DNA from: Spirodela intermedia
Lineage: Eukaryota; Streptophyta; Magnoliopsida; Alismatales; Araceae
Assembly: GCA_902729315.2 (NCBI GenBank)
Contig: LR746273.1
Coordinates: 3,325,001 to 3,389,000 of the forward strand
Length of the DNA: 64,000 nucleotides
Reading direction: 5' to 3'
Shown: positions 52,601 through 61,365 of the stretch, piece by piece
Layout of the letters: each line of letters starts with the position of its first letter
Position numbering within the stretch: position 1 is the first letter of the stretch
The notes under the pieces: generated by a model
Told to the model about the DNA's origin: nothing
Database searches by the model: none
Seen by the model: only the letters and a program-made list of their open reading frames with translations
Program-made: the position numbers and the translations under genes

Positions 52601-53213
52601 TTGCAGGCCGTGGCTTACTTTTCTGGGATTATTTTGTACGGATTTTCACCCTCTGAAGCGCCTTCTGAGGGTCATTCATGGAGCATCAGGTCAGTCTCGT
52701 CCTCTTCCCCCAGCCTCTTCTCCACACTCGAAATAGGGAAGAAACCTCACTCGGCCTCCGTTACGATTCCGATAGAGCTGGTGATGTCATTAATGGTGGC
52801 TGCTAGGGCTCTCGAGAATTTCTTGGCATCTCCATAGTCAGAAATAGTAGTCGCCACCATCCCTTGAAAAAAATAAAAGCCGCCCAGTGTCTTTGATTGG
52901 TCGTGCGCGAGAAGTAATAGTGGTAGTCGCCGTTGGGAGGAGAAACGTTTGTCCGACGCATAACAATAACGTATGATGGTTTCTTCGGCTTCTTACACGC
53001 GATCTCATCTCATCTTATCTCGACAGGGAGGATAACGCGTGGTGGGCCCTGCCGACGGTCCTGGTCCTGTTGAAATCGGCCCAAGCCGGGCTCCTCAACT
53101 GCCACGTCGCGAACCTGGAGATCGATGACCGCTCTCTCCTCAGCGGCGACCCCGACGCCTTCTGGGGCCCTGCTGCTGTTGCTGCTGCTGCTCCCCACAG
53201 CACACGCTGTTGA
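24849..53213 (+). CDS. Large glycine-rich multi-pass membrane protein (At5g47020/At5g11700 family)
   Basis: Twenty-two coding exons: 24849-25696, 30562-30674, 33121-33329, 34569-34688, 35382-35510, 35597-35722, 37545-37600, 37694-37793, 40355-40472, 40641-40853, 43457-43781, 45777-45870, 46285-46393, 46536-46804, 46963-47090, 48264-48498, 50547-50735, 50834-51117, 51231-51438, 51697-51936, 52607-52689, 53027-53213 (TGA). Every junction keeps frame. The product is 1460 aa, near the family length I recall (about 1,450-1,480). In order: an N-terminal hydrophobic segment (about 21-34); two glycine-rich modules (about 185-316 and 607-765); a Cys-rich GCC2/GCC3-like segment (about 803-875); a transmembrane helix (about 890-910); a region holding SEYDHSCLRSCRSRAL near 1046-1061; and several helices in the last 170 residues. 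Many N-x-S/T sites precede residue 890, which suggests a luminal or extracellular N-terminal part. Biochemical function is unknown to me. The start is less certain: an in-frame TGA lies directly before 24849, and Met24 (24918) would give a compact signal peptide. Confidence 0.92.
26501..26627 (+). repeat. Diverged duplicate of the first coding exon's 5' region
   Basis: The segment matches 24839-24966, with shared runs TTATTGTGAATGG, CTAAA-GATGGGC, TTGTTTTCATG, TTTTCTATGTTCT and TAATTTATA. The original contains the start codon and putative signal peptide. The duplicate lies in intron 1 and is not open. Further copies of its left flank occur near 26,450-26,510 and 26,630-26,695. Confidence 0.7.
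26770..27520 (-). mobile_element. Ty1/copia 3' fragment: RNase H and start of 3' LTR
   Basis: On the minus strand, 27223-27520 encodes a degraded copia RNase H: a DPTSGHLTFIGG block at the start, then a LWVKKLL-like region, a KLFCDNK motif, a HNPTQHDRTK motif and a VDHHFIKEKL motif. Downstream lies a polypurine tract (complement of CTCCCCCTCAAG at 27120-27131), and the LTR begins TGTTGACA at 27119. The lower LTR edge is not defined. The fragment is truncated before the RT core and lies within intron 1. Confidence 0.8.
28840..29500 (+). mobile_element. Ty1/copia integrase fragment
   Basis: The plus-strand translation shows a C-x2-C-x-LGK pattern near 28,985-29,005, the L-VHSD start of the integrase core near 29,061-29,075, and a TP-x-QNG-like motif near 29,333-29,350. 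An FHMQV-x-N-x-F segment lies near 29,402-29,430. These follow the copia GAG-pre-integrase/integrase order. Frameshifts and stops abound. It is opposite in orientation to the copia fragment at 26770-27520, so the two are separate insertions or a rearrangement. Confidence 0.75.
30675..33120 (+). other. Intron 2 of the glycine-rich protein gene
   Basis: GT-AG intron of 2.4 kb in phase 1, splitting a Gly codon. No element or RNA gene was recognised in it. Confidence 0.8.
33954..34067 (+). repeat. 38-bp minisatellite, three units
   Basis: Units at 33954-33991, 33992-34029 and 34030-34067. The last two are identical and the first differs at two positions. It lies in intron 3 of the glycine-rich protein gene. 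Confidence 0.95.
34689..35381 (+). other. GC-AG intron (intron 4 of the glycine-rich protein gene)
   Basis: The exon ends GATAAAG at 34688 and the intron starts GCATGT; the acceptor is TTTTTTTGTAG at 35381. Joining here gives the family-typical SVIK-VFGAFRM junction in frame. No GT near the exon end keeps both the frame and the conserved residues. The pyrimidine-rich acceptor is strong. Confidence 0.85.
35723..37544 (+). other. Intron 6 of the glycine-rich protein gene
   Basis: GT-AG intron of 1.8 kb. A purine-rich tract (GA/GGA) lies at about 36,080-36,140. No other feature was recognised. Confidence 0.75.
37794..40354 (+). other. Intron 8 of the glycine-rich protein gene
   Basis: GT-AG intron of 2.6 kb, phase 0. 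An imperfect GATGAT-rich tract lies at about 40,020-40,055. Nothing else recognised. Confidence 0.75.
40854..43456 (+). other. Intron 10 of the glycine-rich protein gene
   Basis: GT-AG intron of 2.6 kb, phase 1. Nothing recognised inside. Confidence 0.75.
43782..45776 (+). other. Intron 11 of the glycine-rich protein gene
   Basis: GT-AG intron of 2.0 kb, phase 2. No recognisable element. The part from about 44,690 to 45,500 is richer in A and may be repeat-derived. Confidence 0.7.
47091..48263 (+). other. Intron 15 of the glycine-rich protein gene
   Basis: GT-AG intron of 1.2 kb, phase 2. Nothing recognised inside. Confidence 0.75.
49502..49541. repeat. 40-bp perfect palindrome
   Basis: The left half 49502-49521 is the exact reverse complement of the right half 49522-49541, with no spacer. 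The left half begins TAAGAACTCGTACTCTGATA. A further partial copy of the arm (AGTACGAGTTC) lies at 49591-49601, next to the microsatellite. Confidence 0.95.
49601..49650 (+). repeat. (CT)25 microsatellite
   Basis: Twenty-five CT units with no interruption. The tract is bracketed by direct copies of GTTTTTATGTATC, one starting at 49577 and one at 49651. Confidence 0.95.
52544..52569 (+). repeat. (TTAG)n short tandem repeat
   Basis: About five TTAG units in intron 20 of the glycine-rich protein gene, shortly before the acceptor at 52606. Confidence 0.9.
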
Positions 53214-54758
53214 ATAGACACCCACTCGGACTTACGACGACGAGGTTTTATACGTGATTGTTCTTCTCTATCTGTAAAAATGGCTTGTTTTTTTCGTTTA
53301 GATGGGCAGATCATTAGCGCCGGTGGCAGAGACAAGGCCTTCTTGGGGTCCTCATATACACAGGTATCCATACAGATAGCAGCGTATGGGCAGAGCGATG
53401 CAGGCAAAGAAAAAACAAAGGAAACGCCCTCTCTCTCTCTCTCTCTCTCACCCTCACTCTCTAACGGCGAACAAATAGATAAATGTGTATATGTATGCAG
53501 GTGATTCAATTATGAGGAGACAAATGATTTAACACGACGAATAGTGATGCTCTCTCCGATCTCGAGACGTGTCGTGAATTCGAGCCGACGTCAGCTCGTA
53601 AATATCAAGGGTTGCTAGGAGTGAATCTATGAAAGGAAAAAGAGGGGTAAAAGGAGCTATGCAACACGCGTGCGGAGAGCCTCAGGAGACCCTACTAAAG
53701 ATGAAACAAACATTGAACGAATCAGATTTATTCTCGAAGATCCTCTCGAGAAAAAATAAAATAATAAAATCCCAGCATTAAAATACTGCAGATCCCAATC
53801 CTTTACTGAGGTCTACGGTACTCGGCCCTCGGAGATCTTCCCGGAGAGAAGGGGAGGGGAGCGACCTCATGCATGCTACTCTACTCTGGGAGGGGATCAA
53901 GAGTAAAAGATTCGAGCTTTTGAACGCTGGAGAATTGAATGGCTATGCTGATTCAGATACGGAGGTGGCGATCCCTCAGGAGAATTGAATGGCTATGCTC
54001 CCAAATGAGTTTGTTCGATCTCTCAGGATACGCCGCTTTACACTTGATTTTTTTCATTCTTTTTCTGCATCTTCTAGGAATGTGTGTGCGGTGTTGCAGA
54101 TTGGGGTCGTCCACATGGCGAGAAAAAGTCCGCAGCTGCCGAAACGGGGACGGCGGTGGTGACTTTGGAGGGTAGAGAGAGAGAGAGAAAGAGGTGATCA
54201 GGTATTGTATCATCCCTCTCTAAAACCCCAGCGACCTTGTCCACCGGAGGCGCTCGCTCACCTCTCGCAGCAGCTTTAGAAAAGAGGACAGCGATCAGTC
54301 AGTCCAGGACCTAACCGTTGCAGTAGACCCGAAGTAGGAGAAAATCCCACCGCCGGTTTCTGAAAGCGTCGGCGGCGCAATGGCTCTTCCACGGCGAGAG
54401 TCGACCTCCACCAGAGGATGCATCTGCAGATGACCGAGGGAGTGAAGTGACTGCCCGAGATTACGATGGTCGTCTTAGGCTCTCTCTGCTCTGTTCCGTG
54501 ATTTCTTGAAGATCATCAACAACAAGAGCCCCCGCGGAAGCGGGAAGACGCCGCCCGAGAATGATGGCAGCAGCAACAAAGCCAAGAAGGGTAAGCGGCG
54601 GAACTCGCCCGCCAACGCGGCGGAGGGGCGGGCTGCTGTCTCCGTAGGAGACTTCCCAGATTTCCGTGGCGGCTTCTGCCGCCATTGTCGCCTCTCCTCG
54701 GCATTGACCAGGAACAGCTTTGGCTGCCTCCATCCGCTGAAGAGTGGGGGGGAGATAT
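53214..54758. other. Convergent intergenic region between the glycine-rich protein and ATL genes
   Basis: It contains the 3' UTRs of two genes that face each other. A (CT)9 tract lies at 53431-53448. A 21-bp direct repeat GGAGAATTGAATGGCTATGC(T) occurs at 53929-53949 and 53979-53999. A Lys/Pro/Ser-rich open stretch with a donor-like AAGG|GTAAGC lies on the plus strand at about 54,506-54,590, but no partner exon was recognised. Confidence 0.5.
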
Positions 54759-55895
54759 TTACGATGATACCCCTACGAGCCACCTGAAGAAGGAATGGAA
54801 GGAGCCTGCGTCGTCGTCGTGCTCCTCGTTCTGCTGCACTGCGGGAGGAGGCCGTCTCCCGCCTTCCAGATCCCACCACGAGGCGGCGCCACCGGGGGCG
54901 ATGGCGCCGCCGTCGATGCGCCGGCTGCCGCAGCCTGCGAACCTGAGCGACGAGAAGGAGGAGGAGGCCGAGGAGGCCAGCCGCTCCACGTAGTCCATGA
55001 GCCAGCCCCTACTCCCCCCCCCTCCCGCTGCCTCCGCCACGTTCTCCCCTGGCGGCGCCGGCCCGGTCGCGTGCAGATCCTTGCTATGCTCCTTCCGACG
55101 CTGCTCCCGCAGGCTCGCCGCGACGGAGGCGACGACGGCGTCCACCTCCTCCTCCACCACGTAGTGGAACGACGATCCCAGCGAGTAGGATCGGGAGTGC
55201 GGCGGCCCCGCCGTGGGATCCTCCGGCGTCCTCCGCCGGCTGACGCAGCCGATCTCGACGCGGAAGCTTCCTGACGTAGCATCCCCCGCCAGTACTGCGG
55301 CCGGCGCTAGCGGCGGCGCGGGAGGTGGAGGAGGAGGAGGAAAAGGAAGAGGAGAAGGAACCTCCTGGAGGATGGAAGAGCGGCAGAGAGGGCAGGAGAG
55401 GCTGGATCGGAGCCAGGTGTCGATGCAGGTGGAGTGGAAGGCATGGCGGCAGGAAGGGAGGAGGCGGAGCTGGTCGTGAGGGTGGAAGCGAGAGAGACAG
55501 ACGGCGCAGTCTGGAGAGGACTTGGGGAGCGTCGCGAGGGCAGAGGAGAGCGTGAAGAGCGGCAGCGACTCGATCAGATCCTTCTCGCCATCCTCCATCC
55601 CCCCGCCGCACGGCGGAGGAGGAGACGCAGCAGGAGCAGCGCCGCCGGCGGAGGCGGCGGAGCCACGGCGGAAGATGACGACCGGCGAGGAGGCTCCGGC
55701 GGAGGAAGACTGCTGGGATAGGAAGCGGAGCAGCACGTGGATGGCCGCGGAGACGACGAAGACGAGCACGATGATGCCGGCTACGACGAGCAGGCCGGGG
55801 CCGATCCCAGAGCCATCGGTGTAAGAGGTAGCGGCTCCGTCACCGCCACCGCCGCCGCCGCCGCGACTCTGCTGCTGCTCTTCCAGCTTCCTCAT
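54759..55895 (-). CDS. ATL-type RING-H2 E3 ubiquitin ligase (ATL4-like)
   Basis: Intronless gene, 378 aa, strongly GC-rich. It has a Gly-rich N-terminus, one transmembrane helix at about 33-58, an ESLPLFTLSS segment at 109-118 in the position of the ATL GLD region, and a canonical RING-H2 finger. Finger ligands are C130, C133, C149, H151, H154, C157, C168 and C171, with the conserved Trp at 161; the spacing C-x2-C-x15-C-x-H-x2-H-x2-C-x10-C-x2-C fits the ATL family. After a Pro-rich linker comes a SFRVEIG...SRRR motif, then SRSYSLGSSFHYV, which I recall in ATL4-type members. Such proteins transfer ubiquitin with an E2 at membranes and many respond to elicitors. Subfamily placement is from memory. 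Confidence 0.93.
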   Translation of the reverse strand: MRKLEEQQQSRGGGGGGGDGAATSYTDGSGIGPGLLVVAGIIVLVFVVSAAIHVLLRFLSQQSSSAGASSPVVIFRRGSAASAGGAAPAASPPPPCGGGMEDGEKDLIESLPLFTLSSALATLPKSSPDCAVCLSRFHPHDQLRLLPSCRHAFHSTCIDTWLRSSLSCPLCRSSILQEVPSPLPFPPPPPPPAPPLAPAAVLAGDATSGSFRVEIGCVSRRRTPEDPTAGPPHSRSYSLGSSFHYVVEEEVDAVVASVAASLREQRRKEHSKDLHATGPAPPGENVAEAAGGGGSRGWLMDYVERLASSASSSFSSLRFAGCGSRRIDGGAIAPGGAASWWDLEGGRRPPPAVQQNEEHDDDAGSFHSFFRWLVGVSS

Positions 55896-55985
55896 CGCTC
55901 GCTAGGGTTCCCAGAGATGGCTGGGATGACCACCTCCACACCTCAGAGCGTCCCTCTCTCTGAGCTCTAATGCTGAAGGGACTTA

Positions 55986-55988
<3 letters not shown>

Positions 55989-56025
<37 letters not shown>
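55989..56025 (-). repeat. (GA)n microsatellite in the ATL 5' leader
   Basis: About 18 TC units on the plus strand (GA on the coding strand), 94-130 bases upstream of the ATL start codon. GA/CT tracts are common in plant 5' UTRs and core promoters. Confidence 0.95.
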
Positions 56026-56026
<1 letters not shown>

Positions 56027-56049
56027 CCTCACCTCAACCTTCCAGTCGG

Positions 56050-56060
56050 ATATATATAGT
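56050..56060 (-). promoter_or_regulatory. Putative TATA box of the ATL gene
   Basis: The minus strand reads ACTATATATA, about 155 bases upstream of the ATG and about 25 bases upstream of the GA tract. This spacing would place transcription start near the microsatellite. Confidence 0.55.
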
Positions 56061-57240
56061 ACAATGCAGACCCTAGTTATAATATTATTTAAAAATTATA
56101 CCTCCTTATGTTTATTTTTTCACTCCTCCCCCTCTACGCATCAACTCGATTAGCTCGCCGGGATCTAATTTTTTAATGAAAAACCCTGGATGTTACGATA
56201 CGCTTCCGGTGGGTCCACGTGGATGCGCGGTCGAAGAGATCTACAACATTTTCCCCAGGCGTTTTTTGTAGTTTTCAGTTTTTATAAGGACGTATTGGAA
56301 ACAAAAGGGAAGTCCGAGGGTTTAATGCGCCCGTGGTTAAGATGGGGTAGTTGAGGTGGGAAATAATGGGAGGGACACGTGTTTCACAGAGAATGCAGTA
56401 CGAAGTGCCACGTCAGTGACCCCTCGTTTGAGCAGTTGACGTGGGGCGAAGGGAGTGGGTGACGGAAGGGGGGGACGGGGGGCTCTGGTCTTGTCTCGAT
56501 TTACTGTGGTAATTGATGCTCCCATCAGGGGTGGATCCCAAAATATATTTTCTTATGGGGGGGCAGATAAAAGATTAGTCTCTTAAGTGATTACATTGAA
56601 TTGTTTTCAAAAGTATAATTCAGAAGATATCACAATTTAAAAAAAAAAGATTAAGTTTTTAAAAAAAGTCAAGGTAAAATACCTTTTTTAGAATAAAAAG
56701 GGTAATTATTATTTAAATTTACTTCATTAGCAGTAAATACGAATATATTTTTATGAAAAAGTATGTATACGCTAGAAGAATGCACAAATATAACGTACTT
56801 TACCAAATTTTAATAATATTTTTATCATTTTTACCCAGTTAATTATTTATATAGATAATGGCACTCCAGAATTGTATTGGTGTCTTGGGTGCTCTCCATC
56901 ATGCCTCGTTGAGAGTAATTAATTATATATCTGCTGGGGTCAGCTTCCTCCAGCTGTTCACTCGGTGGGACTGGTCAGCACCGGGTTGACTGTGAAGCTG
57001 TTTGACTTTATCTCTCCAATACCGCGGAGTAGTTGACTTGACCCCATTCGGTCCAGGTGGGGTTGCTGCCAGAATACTTTTTCTCTAGCATCGATCGGCG
57101 TGACAATTTATTCATGGCAACGAGCGCCACGTGTTGTGCTGAAGACATCGGAATCCGAAAGCACCACATTTCCGTTCAGAATCGAGTCAACGCCCATCTG
57201 GATTCCGGAGTCGACCCGGGCCCTGCTCAACTATCCACAA
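56061..57240. other. Intergenic DNA between ATL and ALG8
   Basis: Upstream region of ATL (minus) and downstream region of ALG8 (minus). No supported gene. An A/T-rich stretch spans 56,560-56,860. Confidence 0.5.
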
Positions 57241-57766
57241 GCCCAATAACAAGCCAAGGGCCCAGGTGAGCAACCATCCAGCCCGCCGCCCCACCTTAAC
57301 AGAAAAAAAGCCCATTTTTCAGCTAACATGGAAGAAGAAGAAGAAGAAGAAGAAGAAGCTCCTCCGGTCGAGAAGGTCCCAGTCTGCCATGTCAGCAGTA
57401 TGTGGGCCCCATTTTCCACGTCGGATGCGGCTTTGAATCATTAACCGGCAGCGCCCAATAACGAGAGGCCTAGTTAAGCAAGTATCCAGCTGGCCGCCCC
57501 CTTAACAGAAAAAAGGCCCATTTTTTCAGCCAACCAAGAAGAAGAAGCTCCGCTGGCCAAAATGCTACAAATCTATGACACGTCAGTAAATATATGGGTC
57601 CCACTATCCACGTCGCGCTGAATCATCAACTGGCGGCGAGCCCAGTAACAAGTCAGGGGCCAATTTGACCTGTCTGGCCGCCCACTTAGCCACATCAATA
57701 ATATGTGGGTTGCACTGTCCACGTCGGACCCCATCTCTGAGTCCTCTTAACCGGCGGCGAGTATCC
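57241..57766. repeat. Three diverged tandem units reaching into the ALG8 stop codon
   Basis: Units at about 57241-57452, 57453-57639 and 57640-57766. Each starts GCCCA(A/G)TAAC, has a TATGTGGG (or TATATGGG)...CCACGTC block, and ends with an AACYGGCGGC-like stretch. The third unit is shorter and its end covers the ALG8 stop codon (TTA on the plus strand, 57747-57749). The first unit carries a (GAA)9 tract at 57331-57358. Confidence 0.8.
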
Positions 57767-58171
57767 GGCGGAGCTGCCAGGTCCAGGAGTAGACCATGCC
57801 GAAGGCGCAGTAGGTAGACACCAACATCAACGGTAGGAAGGGGAGCCGGTCCCCTAGAAGAAGCGGGTGGAGGAGCTGCCCCCATACCTCCACGGCGGCG
57901 AAGCCCGCCAGATACCACATCCCGGCGGGCCCCACGGCGGCGGTGGTGGTGGTGGGGACGTCCTCCTGGCTGACCTTGCCGGAGAAGAAGGGGGAGAGGC
58001 TGGACAGGACGATGATCGAGTGTATCAGCAGCAGCAGCAGCTTCACAGGGTACTCTTCCGGCCCGAACAGAAGGGGGAACATCGAATAGCAGGAGGCTGC
58101 GTCAGAAAAGAGGAGGGATAGTCAACAACCCAGCTATGTTCCTATATATATATATATATATATATATCGAG

Positions 58172-58213
<42 letters not shown>

Positions 58214-58416
58214 GTGGGGACAAATCCGCGCCAGAAGTTTCCCTCTCTTCGAACTGGGTTTCAAGAACAGACACCAAAAAGTCAAACCCAGTTCCTATAT
58301 ATCGATAGAGAGGTAGAGAAAGTTGTCGGGGACAAAGGTACGGTAGAAGTTTCACTCTCTTTGAACTGGGTTTTCAAGAACAGACACCAAAAAGTCGAAC
58401 CCAATTCCTTATGCCG

Positions 58417-58473
<57 letters not shown>

Positions 58474-61365
58474 AGCGCCAAAAAGTTTCGCTCTCTTCGA
58501 ACAGAGTTTAAAGAAACAGACGCCAAATAGTCAAACCCAGCTTCTATGTTTCGACAAAGAGACAAAATGGGGAGAGAGAGGGAGGAAGAGAGGAGGTTTC
58601 ATTGGTCGTAATGGTCTATGTAGCAAGAAATTTTTGATTATTTTCTACTCGCGACCTTGCAAGAAAAATCATTTTCCGAACAGAATTTAACAATATAAAT
58701 AAGAACGAAAAAATCATATAAACTTACTCACCTGTTGCCAACAAGAAATAATGCCCCGCATCTTCCAAGCTGTCGGCTGCAATAACCGCCAGAGGGATGA
58801 CGAAATGAAGCGACGCTTTCTCGTGCACGTGCCAGCCGAATATGAACCCGCACGTGTAAGCGTAAGACACCCATCTCACCACGTGCCTTGGCTCAGGCTT
58901 CTTCCATACCCTGACAAGACACGGGGACATTCCGACGATGACAAGCACCAGGCTTACAGCTGGCGTAACCTATCATTTAAGGAAATATTAGAGGATGACA
59001 GAATTTTTTTTTATCCGAAGAATAATTTCTTTTTATAGAAATGAAACGAGTGAAGGAAACCTGCGGGAGAACGGCGAAGGGTGAGGAAGAACCGACCAAT
59101 CCGCCTGTGAAAGAGGCTGAAGGAATCTCAACAGGGTACCCCAACTTTCTAAGGAAGAAGGCCATGAATTTATCGAGAATAATATAAAAGACCCAGAAAT
59201 TGGGCGCCCAGTATGCGTGGCACAGCCCCCTGCCAAATGGAAACAAACGATAGAAGACCTGTTTCATCTGCAAAAGCATCGCCACGTACTAAGAAGACAG
59301 CGTGCATATCTTTGCCACATGAATTATTGTTTATTACTATTATTGCCATACTGGAAAAAAATGTAAGATATCAACATTAAAGAGCAGTAGCTCGTAGTAT
59401 GTATGCTCTCATGAGACATGGAAGGACAGAGATAAAACTCAATCTTCACTTGAGTAATTATAAACTATAGCAAAGTGGTGTGGGGAGATGACCTGCACAG
59501 TCAAAAAATTGATTGAATGTCTTAGGAGAGATGAATACAATCCACCAACTTTGGTGAGCGCTTATTGATCTTTGAAACACCAGAGAATGATAGCCTAGGA
59601 AGCAAGACTTTCGTGAGATTATGCAGGAACTTCTCTGCGTATTTCTATAAAGAATAGAATGATTGTGCCTCAATTTTTTCTGATTTATCATACATGTAAG
59701 GAGGTCAAGGTAATGTGAGAGTCTGAAAATCTAGAAAAATGAAGGGAAAAAAAAAACTCCCAAGGTTGTACCACAGTGGAGAACGACGAATCTCCCCAGA
59801 GATATTGGGAACAAGAAGGAAGAGTTTTTAGGTCTAAGTACAAGAAAATCTTAGTATTTAGCCGGAAAAGAGAATAAAAATAGGCTTGCACACACACTTC
59901 TCGAGGAAACAATAATTAAAAAATCCATGTCATCATGACAGAAAAAATAACCAACGTTGAGCTGTGAGTACTTAGGATCTATAGTGGTTCAGCCCTAAAA
60001 CAGGATGACACATGCACCAAAAAATATCAACCAATGTAAGTTGCCAAAAGCTTCCTTGGGTATTGTGAAGTGTCAGTCCAGGCTATCAGCATTGGATAAA
60101 GTCTTGCATTTGGAGGAGAAAAGCTACAGATGGTTAAGCAATGTATTGTCATCCATACACGGTTTCAGCCCTCCCCTGCCATGCTAACAGTTGAAGAAGA
60201 AGTGATTTAAGGTTTCCAAACCCCATGTAGTTCCATATTGTTCACAAGATTTCTACGTTGACCCCATTCTGCTCACAAAGCTATCATCGAGGATCCTAAA
60301 CGTATATTCTCTTGGCCACCAGTTAAGGGTCTGTAGGTATGTATCCCCAGGACTGAAATGAAACTTAAAACGACGCAAATGGTGGTGGCCCCTTGAGTTA
60401 TATCCATTTCTGGTGGGGGAGGCAAAGAATATTAGACGTTGTAAGAAAACTAGAACATAAATTTTCCCCATTTGAAGTCTTTGCGAAAGTAAGATAAATA
60501 AAACTGAAGGAATAACTGTACAGTATCTTAATACATCTAATCCCACAATGAAGATGCCACATGTTGTGATAACAATTTAGTTAAAATCAGCCAAAATGAA
60601 TGATAAAAAAAATGACGCAGAGGGGGAAAAGCGCTCTCTCATTACCTGCCCATGGTACAGAAAAGGCCCGAAAGACACTGCTGCCACCACACCGACGACC
60701 GCCCCCATTTTCAGGAACCTCCCTAGATCTCTCCAGATGCCGCGTCCACTGCAGTAATGCCTCAGTAAATAAACAAAGTACACTGGTGCCGCAACGGCGA
60801 AGAGGTGCTTGGAGCATATCAATACAGCGAAGGCGAGGCCTCCTTCGAGATCCCTCCCCTCTGTGAGCAATGCAAGCGACAGTAGCAGAACTCCCAGTAG
60901 GAGGCCGTTATACTGGAAGTGGACGTGGTCCACGATGATGAGCGCAGGCGACCAGAGAATCAACGCGTAGACGAGCCTCCTCTTGCCGCCGGACAATCTC
61001 CGGGCAATCAGACCGGCGCCGACGAGGAGCGACAGATCCGCGAAGACGACGGAAAGACGCTGGAAGAGGACGACTGATTCGGCCTCGTAGCCGAGATTTC
61101 GGATGTCGACGATAGCCGGATCGACAATTGCAGCGGGAATCGAGAGGAGGAACTCGAAGTAGGCGAAGAGAGGCGGGTAGTCGAGGGTCCAGGGGCTGGA
61201 GGCGTCGACGTACCACTGAGATATGGGGAGGGAGGAGGTGAGGGCGAGCCAGTGGCGGTGCACCTCAAAGTCCGTGCTGCGGTAGGCGGGGGCCAGAAGG
61301 ACCTTCACGCAGGCGGCGGCGCACCAGAACCAGGCCAGATCGGCCATGGGTGCCGCCGAGTCCAC
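57747..61365 (-). CDS. ALG8: ALG8, dolichyl-P-Glc:Glc1Man9GlcNAc2-PP-dolichol alpha-1,3-glucosyltransferase
   Basis: Four exons on the minus strand: 61365-60646, 59267-59061, 58969-58732, 58096-57747 (TAA). All introns are GT-AG and the model stays in frame for 504 aa, close to the plant ALG8 length I recall. GT57 family signatures: TDFEVHRHW at residues 31-39 in the first luminal loop (D32 is the likely counterpart of the essential acidic residue), SPWTLDYPPLFAYFE at 57-71, and FPFGRGLCHAYWAPNFW at the start of exon 2. Exon 3 holds GWHVHEKASLH. Many hydrophobic helices run throughout. The enzyme adds the second glucose to the lipid-linked oligosaccharide in the ER lumen before transfer by oligosaccharyltransferase. 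ALG8 rather than ALG6 is chosen from the RGLCHAYWAPNFW and C-terminal blocks. Met7 (61347) is an alternative start. Intron 3 is filled with a compound repeat. Confidence 0.95.
58137..58596. repeat. Compound minisatellite with (TA)n and (GA)n tracts in ALG8 intron 3
   Basis: About three units of 115-155 bp at 58137-58292, 58293-58408 and 58409-58545, plus a partial fourth. Each carries an AGTTTCxCTCTCTT(C/T)GAAC block and a CAGACxCCAAAxAGTC block. (TA)n tracts are long in units 1 (58143-58167) and 3 (58417-58438) and short in unit 2. (GA)n tracts follow each. The open frame across this region comes only from the repeat. Confidence 0.85.
59268..60645 (-). other. ALG8 intron 1
   Basis: 1.4-kb GT-AG intron in phase 0 between exons 1 and 2. 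No element was recognised. Confidence 0.85.

Noticed and set aside
53015-53509. 164-codon minus-strand open frame
   Set aside because: It is antisense to the last exon of the glycine-rich protein gene and includes a translated GA repeat.
54773-55611. Several long open frames overlapping the ATL gene on both strands
   Set aside because: GC-rich DNA leaves few stops in any frame. Only the 378-aa frame has a transmembrane helix and a complete RING-H2 finger.
58136-58690. 184-codon plus-strand open frame
   Set aside because: It lies wholly within ALG8 intron 3 and its residues come from TA and GA repeats.
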